NCBI RefSeq assembly: GCF_009902005.1
Contig: NZ_WUTT01000001.1
Coordinates: forward strand, 600,609-664,608
Reading direction: 5' to 3'
Length of the DNA stretch: 64,000 bases
Source of the DNA: Halomonas alimentaria
Lineage (GTDB): Bacteria > Pseudomonadota > Gammaproteobacteria > Pseudomonadales > Halomonadaceae
Positions within the stretch are counted from its first letter, which is position 1; every line of letters starts with the position of its first letter. Position numbers and translations under genes: made by a program. Positions 39,979-47,994 of this stretch are shown here, one piece after another. The notes beneath the pieces are model-generated. The model saw only the letters and a program-made list of their open reading frames with translations, was not told the DNA's origin and searched no databases.

Positions 39979-42623
39979 GCCACGATCTACACGAATCCCT
40001 GCGCGACAACGTCCGTATCCTGGGTGACAGCCTGGGACGCACCATCGCCGACCATCTGGGCCATGGTTTCGTCGACCGGATCGAGGCGATCCGTGGCTTC
40101 GCCAAGCGCGGTCGCCAGGGCGACGAAGCGGCCCAGCGTGAGCTGATCGACTACCTGCGCGGCCTGCCCGACCGCGACCTGCTGCCGGTGACGCGGGCGT
40201 TCAACCAGTTCCTCAACCTGGCCAACATCGCCGAGCAGCACTACCGGGCGCGCTTCCGCCGCGTGGAGGACTACCGCCCGGGCACCCAGCCGGTGCTGTC
40301 GGAACTGGTGGAGCGGGCACGTCGTGCCGGCAACTCGCCGCGCAAGCTGGTGGAAAGCCTGGCCGGCATGCGGGTCGAGCTGGTGCTCACCGCCCATCCC
40401 ACCGAGGTCATCCGGCGGACCCTGATCCAGAAGTACGACGCCATCGACGACTGCCTGACCGCCATCGAGTCCTCGGCGGATTATCCCGAACGAGGTGCCC
40501 GGGCCAAGGGGCGCCTCGAGGAGCTGATCAGCCAGGCGTGGCATACCGACGAGATTCGTCATGAGAGGCCCTCCCCGGTAGATGAGGCCAAGTGGGGCTT
40601 CGCGGTGATCGAGAACTCACTGTGGCAGGCGGTGCCCGACTTCCATCGCGACCTGGACAACCTGCTGCTGGAGACCGCCGGTGAGCGCCTGCCGTTGGAC
40701 GCCGCGCCGATCCGCTTCGCGTCATGGATGGGCGGCGATCGTGATGGCAACCCCAATGTCACCTCCCGGGTGACCCGCGAGGTGCTCCTGCTGGGGCGCT
40801 GGATGGCGGCCGACCTCTATCTGAGAGACCTTGAGCAGCTCAAGGCGGAGCTCTCCATGTGGAAGGCCAACAGTGCCCTGAAGGCCGAGGTCGGCGATGC
40901 GGCGGAGCCCTATCGCGAGCTGCTGCGCCGGCTGCTGGCGCGGGTCGAGGCAACTCGCGACTGGGCAAAGGCGAGCCTCGACGGCAAGCCCTACGACGGC
41001 GGCCCGATCATCGAGAGTCGTGACCAGCTCTATGCGCCCCTGCTTGCCTGCTACCGTTCGCTCTGCGACGTGGGGCTCGACACCATCGCCAACGGCGTGC
41101 TGCTCGACACCCTGCGCCGGGTCGCGGTGTTCGGGGTCACCCTGACCAAGCTCGATATCCGCCAGGAGGCGGGGCGCCATGCCCAGGTGATGGAGGAGCT
41201 TACCGATGGCCTGGGGCTCGGGCACTATCGTGAATGGAGCGAGGAGCAGCGGCAATCCTTCCTGCTCGAGGAGCTCGCCTCGCGACGGCCGCTGATTCCG
41301 CGTCGCTGGGAGTGCTCGCCGGAGTCCCGGGAAGTGGTTGATACCTTCAGGGTGATCGCCGCCGAGCAGCCTGAGGCGCTGGGCACCTATATCATCTCCA
41401 TGGCGGCACAACCCTCCGACGTTCTGGCTGTGGCGCTGCTGATGAAGGAGGTGGGGGGCGAGGTCAAGCTGCCCATCGCGCCGCTGTTCGAGACCCTCGA
41501 CGATCTCAACCATTCCGGCGAGGTGATCGACCGGCTGCTGGCGCTGCCCGGCTACCGTCGTCACGCCGGGGATCGCCAGGAGGTGATGATCGGTTACTCG
41601 GACTCGGCCAAGGATGCCGGCCAACTGGCCGCCGCCTGGGCCCAGTACCGCGCCCAGGAGAGCCTGGTGGCGGTGTGTCGCCGATACGAAGTCGACCTGA
41701 CCCTGTTCCACGGTCGCGGTGGCACCGTGGGGCGCGGTGGTGGCCCCGCCCATGCCGCTATCCTCTCCCAGCCGCCAGGCTCGGTGAACGGCAGCCTGCG
41801 GGTAACCGAGCAGGGCGAGATGATCCGCTTCAAGTTCGGCCAGCCGGAGATCGCCTTGCGCTCCATGGAGATCTACGCCTGTGCGGTGCTGGAGGCGACC
41901 CTGCTGCCGCCACCGGATCCGGAGCCCCAGTGGCGTGAGGAGATGGACCGCCTGGCCGAGATCGCCCATGGCGCCTATGTGGGAGTGGTGCGGGAGGATC
42001 CCGACTTCGTGCCCTACTTCCGGGCGGTGACCCCGGAGGGCTCGCTGGGACGACTGCCACTGGGTTCACGGCCTACCAAGCGCCGCCAGGACGGCGGGGT
42101 GGAGACCCTGCGAGCGATCCCCTGGATCTTCGCCTGGACCCAGATCCGGCTGATGTTGCCGGCCTGGCTGGGCAGCGGTGAGGCCTTCGCCACGCGCCTC
42201 GAGGAGGAGGGCGGCCGTGAGGTGCTTCAGGAGATGCGGGATCGCTGGCCCTTCTTCGGTACCTATCTGGACATGCTGGAGATGCTGCTGGCCAAGGCCG
42301 ACGTGGGTATCGCCGCCTACTACGAGCATCGCCTGGTCGACGAGCCGTCCCTCAAGGCGCTGGGCCTGCGCCTGCGCGACCGCTTCGAACGTCTCAACGG
42401 AGTTCTGCTGGAGATACTCGAGCAGGAAGAACTGCTGGAGAAGACGCCGCTCATCCACCAGGCGATTGCGGTGCGCAACCCTTATATCGACCCGCTGCAC
42501 GGCCTGCAGGCGGAACTGCTGCAGCGTAACCGCGACGCCGACGGGGCGATAAGCGCCGATCTCTCGCGGGCGCTGATGGTGACCATGGCGGGCATTGCGG
42601 CGGGGCTGCGTAATACGGGATAG
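39975..42623 (+). CDS. ppc: Phosphoenolpyruvate carboxylase
   Basis: 882 residues (E. coli 883). Anaplerotic carboxylation of PEP to oxaloacetate. Catalytic motifs: VLTAHPTEVIRRTL (His), GYSDSAKDAGQLAAAW, LFHGRGGTVGRGGGPAHAAI; C-terminal RNPYIDPLH...LMVTMAGIAAGLRNTG with the NTG end that binds the aspartate inhibitor. Overlaps the mazG stop by 4 nt. Confidence 0.96.
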   Translation: MSHDLHESLRDNVRILGDSLGRTIADHLGHGFVDRIEAIRGFAKRGRQGDEAAQRELIDYLRGLPDRDLLPVTRAFNQFLNLANIAEQHYRARFRRVEDYRPGTQPVLSELVERARRAGNSPRKLVESLAGMRVELVLTAHPTEVIRRTLIQKYDAIDDCLTAIESSADYPERGARAKGRLEELISQAWHTDEIRHERPSPVDEAKWGFAVIENSLWQAVPDFHRDLDNLLLETAGERLPLDAAPIRFASWMGGDRDGNPNVTSRVTREVLLLGRWMAADLYLRDLEQLKAELSMWKANSALKAEVGDAAEPYRELLRRLLARVEATRDWAKASLDGKPYDGGPIIESRDQLYAPLLACYRSLCDVGLDTIANGVLLDTLRRVAVFGVTLTKLDIRQEAGRHAQVMEELTDGLGLGHYREWSEEQRQSFLLEELASRRPLIPRRWECSPESREVVDTFRVIAAEQPEALGTYIISMAAQPSDVLAVALLMKEVGGEVKLPIAPLFETLDDLNHSGEVIDRLLALPGYRRHAGDRQEVMIGYSDSAKDAGQLAAAWAQYRAQESLVAVCRRYEVDLTLFHGRGGTVGRGGGPAHAAILSQPPGSVNGSLRVTEQGEMIRFKFGQPEIALRSMEIYACAVLEATLLPPPDPEPQWREEMDRLAEIAHGAYVGVVREDPDFVPYFRAVTPEGSLGRLPLGSRPTKRRQDGGVETLRAIPWIFAWTQIRLMLPAWLGSGEAFATRLEEEGGREVLQEMRDRWPFFGTYLDMLEMLLAKADVGIAAYYEHRLVDEPSLKALGLRLRDRFERLNGVLLEILEQEELLEKTPLIHQAIAVRNPYIDPLHGLQAELLQRNRDADGAISADLSRALMVTMAGIAAGLRNTG

Positions 42624-42706
42624 GCCTTCGGCCAGGAGCAAGGGGTAAGTAAGCAAGGATGCGAGGGCGTTGCGTTCATGCCTGGTAGCATCGCTACGCT
42701 GCTTTC

Positions 42707-42747
42707 GCCTTGGCCTTGGCCTTGGCCTTGGCCTTGGCCTTGGCCTT
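42707..42747. repeat. Hexamer tandem repeat (GCCTTG)6
   Basis: Six perfect copies (42707-42742) then GCCTT. It lies in the 144-bp convergent gap between ppc and the outer-membrane protein gene; not coding in any supported gene. A short GTAGC/GCTAC hairpin lies beside it (42684-42696). Confidence 0.9.
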
Positions 42748-42767
42748 TAAGCGGCGTAGCCGCGCTC

Positions 42768-43385
42768 TTAGAAGGGAATATTGATCGAGGCGGTCAGCAG
42801 GTTGAGGTGAGCCATGTCGGGGGCGTCGTACTCCTCAAGCTCCAGGCGGCTGGTAAAGCCCGGGAACTGCAGCCGGGCGCCGAAACCCTGCACCCGGGTG
42901 GTGCCGGCCTCATCGAAGTCGCCGCGGGGAATCACGGCATCTCCCTCCCAGCCCACCAGGCCGGATTTGGCATACAGGCCGAAGTGCCCCAGGCGAACGC
43001 CCGCCACCAGGCTGCCGCCGAGGCTGACGGTATTGACCAGCAGCTGCTGGTCGCCGAGGCGGGTGGGCACTTCGTCGCTCTCGCGGTAGCTGAACTCGGC
43101 ACCGAGGTCGAGCTTGGGCAGCTGGAAGGGACTGAAACCGGCGATCAGCCGAAAGCCGGAGGTGAAACCATCGGGGCTTTCGATGTCCTGGCCGTCGATG
43201 ACGACGCCGTTTTCCAGGCGCATGAGGTCTTCCGGCTGGCCGGCGTAGACGGGGCTTTCTCTATCCCCGCGTTTCGACTTCTTGGCAATGTCGTCACCGA
43301 GGCTACCCTCGGCGGCTGCAGCCCCGAGCGAGGCGGTGAGGGCAAGGCAGGCCAGCAGCACGGCGATGGTGTGACGGGATGTCAT
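42768..43385 (-). CDS. Outer-membrane beta-barrel protein, OmpA-like fold
   Basis: 205 residues. Signal peptide about 1-25 (cleavage near AAAAEG). Alternating hydrophobic strands follow (SGFRLIAGFSPF, LDLGAEFSYRES, VSLGGSLVAGVRLGHFGLYAKSGLVGWEGD, TRVQGFGARLQF, HLNLLTASINIPF), and the protein ends in Phe, as outer-membrane barrels do. About eight strands would fit. I do not recognise a specific porin; likely a small structural or adhesion barrel. AGGACAGGGA precedes the ATG. Confidence 0.75.
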   Translation of the reverse strand: MTSRHTIAVLLACLALTASLGAAAAEGSLGDDIAKKSKRGDRESPVYAGQPEDLMRLENGVVIDGQDIESPDGFTSGFRLIAGFSPFQLPKLDLGAEFSYRESDEVPTRLGDQQLLVNTVSLGGSLVAGVRLGHFGLYAKSGLVGWEGDAVIPRGDFDEAGTTRVQGFGARLQFPGFTSRLELEEYDAPDMAHLNLLTASINIPF

Positions 43386-43547
43386 GGGTCCCTGTCCTTG
43401 CGCTACGGCCTGTCCCGAGGGGCAAGCCGCAGGGCGAGTAGCGATGAGATCTCTCTAGGCTAGCAAGCCGTCTCGAGATCTGCCAGCGACAGGATCGCCC
43501 TGATCGCCACTCTTCACTCATTCATGGCGGCTGGCGGCCCCCTTGGC

Positions 43548-44447
43548 TCAGCGTCCGTTCATGGTGGCCAATAGCGCTTCCAGCTGCGGTGTAGCCAGGC
43601 CGTGGCAGGTGGCAGCCGACACCAGGGGGCCCAGGATGGCCTCATGCTCGGTGGGGCGTCCCGCCAGAACATCCTGAAGCATTGAAGCCCGGTTGGCGGC
43701 GGTGGCCTCCACCACCTTCCAGACCAGGGCCCGCCAGCCCTCGAGTCCCGTGGCTGCGGGCGGGGCAATCCCTTCGGCCTGCATCACCTCTGCCACCTCG
43801 GCGATGATCCCCTCCACCTCCTTTCGGTAGCGCGCATCGCGCAGCTCGCCATTGCGAATCCGGTAGCGAGCGACCAGCGGGTTGATGGCGGCATTGACCG
43901 CCAGCTTCTGCCATAGCCGTTGCCGAATATCGGACACCGCCCGGGTCGGCAGCCCGGCGTCGCTCAGCAGCCCAGCCAGTGATTCGGCGAGGACAGTATG
44001 CCCTCCGTCCAGGCAGCCGATGGCGGTGTCGCCGTGGCCTGCGTGAACCACCCGGTCATCCGCTTCCACATAGGCGCCTTCGGTGGTGGTGGCGCAGAGC
44101 ACCGGACCCGGGTGACGCGCGCTTAGCCGCGGCTGGGAGTGAAAGCCGTTCTGCCACAGCACCAGCGGGGTATGCGCAGGAAGGTGCCCGGCCAGGGCCG
44201 CATAGGCCGCCTCGGCGGCGTAGGCCTTGGTGGTCAGGTGAACCACATCCGGAAAACCCTGGGGTGGGCCGGTTCGGGTGGTGACCTCGAGGGTCGACGC
44301 TGCACCCTCGGGTGTGATCAGGGTCTGGTGGCCAGGGAGGGGCCGGCGACCGATCAGCATCACCCGCTGGCCGTGCTGGACCAGGCGTAGGGCCAGCAGT
44401 CGACCGATGGCTCCCGGGCCGATGATCCAGTGGGTTTGCCGGGGCAT
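43548..44447 (-). CDS. panE: 2-dehydropantoate 2-reductase family protein
   Basis: 299 residues. NADPH-dependent ketopantoate reductase fold: Rossmann motif WIIGPGAIGRLLALRL at the start, LTTKAY with the conserved Lys, WQNGF, and WQKLAVNAAINPL with the catalytic Lys and Asn. The second Gly of the usual GxGAxG is kept (GPGAIG). It may supply pantoate for CoA, but the family has other members, so substrate is uncertain. Start overlaps the topB stop by one base; the two genes are probably co-transcribed. Confidence 0.82.
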   Translation of the reverse strand: MPRQTHWIIGPGAIGRLLALRLVQHGQRVMLIGRRPLPGHQTLITPEGAASTLEVTTRTGPPQGFPDVVHLTTKAYAAEAAYAALAGHLPAHTPLVLWQNGFHSQPRLSARHPGPVLCATTTEGAYVEADDRVVHAGHGDTAIGCLDGGHTVLAESLAGLLSDAGLPTRAVSDIRQRLWQKLAVNAAINPLVARYRIRNGELRDARYRKEVEGIIAEVAEVMQAEGIAPPAATGLEGWRALVWKVVEATAANRASMLQDVLAGRPTEHEAILGPLVSAATCHGLATPQLEALLATMNGR

Positions 44448-46381
44448 CAGTTACCCTCCTGGCGGCGTCGCGGTGCACGGCGCTTGCTGCCCCTGCTCGT
44501 CGCGCGTCCCGTGCCGCGCCGTCGTGACGCCCGCTGGGGTACCTTGGCTTCCTCACCCTCGGCACTATGCAGCGCCTGGCGCAGTCGGTTGGCGTCAGCG
44601 GCGCCGAGGAGGGCACGCAGGTCGCTGATCAGCGAGTCGAGGAAGGGGCCTGGCGCGCAATTCTGCTCGGCGATGGCAGTGAGTCGCTGTTCCCACAGGG
44701 CGGTGCGCTCGGGGCGACCGACCGCCTCGGGCAGCGAGGCGATCAGCGCACTGCCCAGACGGGTGGCGCGCAGCGCCTTGCCCTGACGCACCAGGTAACC
44801 GCGCTCGACCAGGGTCTCGATGATGCCGGCACGCGTTGCCTCGGTGCCCAGGCCATCGTGCTCGCGCAGGGTGCGCCTGACCGCGGGGTCATCCACGTAG
44901 CGGCCGATGTTCATCATCGCCTTGATCAGGCTGGCGTCGTTGAAAGGCTCGGGCGGGCGGGTCTCGCGATCCTCCACGCCGGCCTCCTGGACCCGGCACA
45001 CCTCGCCCTCGGTGAGAGGCGGCAGCGGTGGCGCCTCGTCGCGGGTGGTGAACAGCGGCTTCCAGCCGGGGTCGAGGACCTCCTGGCCACGAGCGCGAAA
45101 GATCTCCTCGAGGATGCGGAACTCGGCCTTGACCTCGCGGGTGGAGAGCGTTGGGTAGAACTGGGCCAGCACGTTGCGGGCGATCAGCCGGAAGACATTG
45201 GCCTCGGTGGCCGAGAGCCGCGTCGGGTCCATGGGACGCCCGGTGGGCGCCAGGGCGTGGTGGGCGCCTACCTTGGTGTCGTTCCAGGCCCTGGAACGAC
45301 GCGTGAAGTCGGCGCCGGAAAGCCACCCGCGCAGGGTCTCATCGTCCCGGCAGGCGCTCTGCAGAGTGCTGGGGGCGGCGGCGAAGTGCTCCTCGGGCAG
45401 GTAGCGGCAGTCGGAGCGCGGGTAGGTGATCAGCTGGTGGCGTTCGTAGAGCGCCTGGCAGGTGTCCAGTACCACCTTGGCGGAGATGCCGTAGCGCCTG
45501 GCGGCGTCGACCTGCAGTGCCGACAGCGAGTAGGGCAGAGGGGCGGCCTGGCGCTTCTGCTGGGTCTCCAAGGCCTCCAGTCGGCCCTCGGCCCCCGGCA
45601 GGCGCTCGGCCAGGGTCGCGGCGGGCTCCCGGGCCAGCAGGCGCCCCTGGTCGTCGAGCGGATGGTGCTCCCCGGGGGCCCACCAGGCGCGCAGCTCACC
45701 GTGCGCCACCGCGAGGTCGGCCCACAGCACGAAGAAGGGCCGGGGCGTGAAGTCGCGGATCTCGGCATCGCGGCGCACCACCAGGCCCAGCACCGGAGTC
45801 TGCACGCGGCCTACCGAGAGCACACCATCATGGCCGGCCTGGCGACCGGTCAGCGTCCAGGCCCGGGTCAGGTTGATGCCATACAGCCAGTCGGCACGCG
45901 AGCGCGATTCGGCGGCGCGGTAGAGCGGCTGGTAGCGGGCATTGTCCTCCAGGCGTGCAAGCGCCCGCTGCACCGCGGGGCGGTTGAGGTCGCTGACCAG
46001 AAGTCGGGATACCCTGCCCTTCCAGCCGAGGTATTCGATCACCTCCTGGACCAGCAGCTGACCCTCGCGGTCGGGATCCCCGGCGTGAACCACCTCGTCG
46101 GCCGTCTTGAGCAGCTTGCGAATCGCCGCCAGCTGGCCGCGAGCCTTGGGGCGAGGCGTGAGTTTCCAGCGCTCGGGCAGGATCGGCAGGGTATCCAGGC
46201 GCCACTGCTTGAGGGCGGGATCATAGGCATCGGGTGGTGCCTGCTCCAGCAGGTGGCCCAGGCACCAGGTCACGGTGGTATCGCCCACGGCAATCGCCCC
46301 CTCCTGCTTGCGGGGAGTGCCGGGCAGGGCGTCGGCGATGGCCCGGGCCAGGCTGGGCTTCTCGGCGATGATCAGGCGCAT
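44447..46381 (-). CDS. topB: DNA topoisomerase III
   Basis: 644 residues (E. coli 653) from ATG 46381. Type IA topoisomerase for decatenation. MRLIIAEKPSLARAIADALPG start, TOPRIM acid cluster GDPDREGQLL, catalytic Tyr Y320 in LITYPRSDCRYL, and GLGTEATRAGIIETL. The C-terminus is a very basic tail (RASRRRGTGRA ... KRRAPRRRQ) instead of zinc fingers. The open frame continues upstream to 46546 but is not TopB-like. Confidence 0.95.
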   Translation of the reverse strand: MRLIIAEKPSLARAIADALPGTPRKQEGAIAVGDTTVTWCLGHLLEQAPPDAYDPALKQWRLDTLPILPERWKLTPRPKARGQLAAIRKLLKTADEVVHAGDPDREGQLLVQEVIEYLGWKGRVSRLLVSDLNRPAVQRALARLEDNARYQPLYRAAESRSRADWLYGINLTRAWTLTGRQAGHDGVLSVGRVQTPVLGLVVRRDAEIRDFTPRPFFVLWADLAVAHGELRAWWAPGEHHPLDDQGRLLAREPAATLAERLPGAEGRLEALETQQKRQAAPLPYSLSALQVDAARRYGISAKVVLDTCQALYERHQLITYPRSDCRYLPEEHFAAAPSTLQSACRDDETLRGWLSGADFTRRSRAWNDTKVGAHHALAPTGRPMDPTRLSATEANVFRLIARNVLAQFYPTLSTREVKAEFRILEEIFRARGQEVLDPGWKPLFTTRDEAPPLPPLTEGEVCRVQEAGVEDRETRPPEPFNDASLIKAMMNIGRYVDDPAVRRTLREHDGLGTEATRAGIIETLVERGYLVRQGKALRATRLGSALIASLPEAVGRPERTALWEQRLTAIAEQNCAPGPFLDSLISDLRALLGAADANRLRQALHSAEGEEAKVPQRASRRRGTGRATSRGSKRRAPRRRQEGN

Positions 46382-46459
46382 GGTGGCCTCGGCGGCGGTG
46401 AAGTATGGACATTCTTCCAGTGTTGGTGGTGATTGGCCAGGTGTCACGTCGCAATCATG

Positions 46460-46479
46460 GTGTACAATTGTTGTAACAC
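46460..46479. promoter_or_regulatory. Dyad with overlapping -10 upstream of the ABC1 kinase gene
   Basis: GTGTACAA-TTG-TTGTAACAC is a near-perfect dyad (one inserted base in the right arm); TACAAT inside it could serve as -10 for the gene at 46501. A clear -35 is not present. Candidate operator in the 119-bp gap between divergent topB and the kinase. Confidence 0.35.
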
Positions 46480-46500
46480 TATTTTCCCGCGGAGCATGCG

Positions 46501-47745
46501 ATGCGTGAGCGAGGCAGGACGAGGCGGTTGCTGGGACTGGGGGCACGCACCGGTGGGGCGCTGTTGCGCACCCGGATGGGCGGCCAGGCCGACTGGCGCG
46601 CCCTCGGCGAGGCGCTGTTCGAAGGGCTCTCCGAGCTCAAGGGGCCGGCCATGAAGCTGGCCCAGATCATGTCCCAGTGGGATGACCTGCTGCCGCCGGA
46701 CCTCGCCGAGGAGCTGGCCCGGCTGCAGCGACAGGCCGAGCCGATGCCCTGGGAGTCGATTCGCCGCACTCTGGATGATCACTACGGCGATATCGATGAC
46801 GTGTTTCGCGATGTCGAGACGCGCCCCTTCGCCAGCGCCTCCATGGGGCAGGTACACCGCGCAGTGACTCTCGACGGCGAAACGCTGGTACTCAAGGTGC
46901 AGTACCCCGGCCTTGCCGAGGTGCTGGAGGGGGATCTCGCCCAGGTCAGGCGTCTGATGCGTCTGGGGCGCTGGTTCAAGGTGCCCCAGGCGCGACTCGA
47001 TGCGCTCTTCGAGGAGTTGGCGGCGAGCCTGCGCGGTGAGCTGGACTACCACGCCGAGGCCGCGGCGCTGGCACGCTATCGGCAGCGCTACGCCGACTGG
47101 CCGGGACTGGTGATCCCCGAGCCGCTGCCGGCGTACTCCGGTGAGCGGGTGCTGGCGATGCGCCATGTGCCTGGCACCCCGCTGCGCGAGCTGGAGGCCT
47201 CCGACGATGCCACCCGACAGCGCATCGCCCAGACCCTCGCCGACTGGCTCACCGAGGAACTCTTCACCCATGGCGAGCTGCACGCCGACCCGCATGCCGG
47301 CAACTTCGCCGCCGACGCCGAGGGGCGACTGGTGATCTATGATCTGGGTGCGGTCATACCCGTGCCCGAGGAGCGGCTCAAGGCGATGATGCGCCTGCTC
47401 GAGGCTACCCTGGCCGGAGACCCGATGGCCATGGACAGTGCGCTGCTCGAACTGGGCGGCCGTCAGGGGCAGGGTGCGCCGCTGGCGCTGTACAGGGAAT
47501 CCTCCGAGGCGGTCTCGGCGCTGTTCGCCCCCGGCGAGCAGGACTTCGGCGACGTGCGGGTGCATCGTCGCCTGCGCGAGCTCTCGCCCAGGGTGTGGGC
47601 GGCCATGGACCGCCTGCAGCCTCCCGCTGATACCCTGCTGCTGTCGCGCACGCTCAACGGCCACTACTGGAACTTGGTGCGCCTCGGCGCCCGGCTCGAT
47701 ATGCGCTCGCGCACTGCCCCCTTGAGGGCGTGGGCCAGATCCTAG
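46501..47745 (+). CDS. ABC1/UbiB-family atypical kinase
   Basis: 414 residues. Atypical protein-kinase-like fold of the ADCK/UbiB family. ELKGPAMKLAQIMS corresponds to the KxGQ motif (here KLAQ), ASASMGQVHRAVT is the Ala-rich loop, LVLKVQYPG the ATP lysine, and HADPHAGNF plus VIYDLGAV the catalytic Asp motifs. Shorter than UbiB (about 540) and lacking its C-terminal membrane helices, so not UbiB itself; substrate unknown. GGAG lies 6 nt before the ATG. Divergent from topB. Confidence 0.85.
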   Translation: MRERGRTRRLLGLGARTGGALLRTRMGGQADWRALGEALFEGLSELKGPAMKLAQIMSQWDDLLPPDLAEELARLQRQAEPMPWESIRRTLDDHYGDIDDVFRDVETRPFASASMGQVHRAVTLDGETLVLKVQYPGLAEVLEGDLAQVRRLMRLGRWFKVPQARLDALFEELAASLRGELDYHAEAAALARYRQRYADWPGLVIPEPLPAYSGERVLAMRHVPGTPLRELEASDDATRQRIAQTLADWLTEELFTHGELHADPHAGNFAADAEGRLVIYDLGAVIPVPEERLKAMMRLLEATLAGDPMAMDSALLELGGRQGQGAPLALYRESSEAVSALFAPGEQDFGDVRVHRRLRELSPRVWAAMDRLQPPADTLLLSRTLNGHYWNLVRLGARLDMRSRTAPLRAWARS

Positions 47746-47994
47746 CGGTTATTCCGGGGAATGTTATCGTGGAAGGAACGCTCGTGGCTGTTCCGTCGAC
47801 AGGCCTTCGGGGAGGCGCTGTGAACCCTTCCTTGGGCGCTACCGATGCCATCCCTGGCATAGGACCTCCCCTTCGACCTGTCCCCGGCGCCTCTCGCTTC
47901 GGGTAGCTGGATAGCTCGAACGCAGCAGCTAGCGGCTGCCAAGCCCCCGCGCGGACTGCTAGACTGTGCCGTTTTCCGGACGGTGGAGTGCGCA

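Noticed and set aside
46382..46546. Upstream extension of topB
   Set aside because: The open frame continues but the added residues are unlike TopB; MRLIIAEKPS is the canonical start.
47761..47823. 20-codon frame in the gap before the SEC-C gene
   Set aside because: No convincing Shine-Dalgarno, no homology I recognise; gap left as non-coding.
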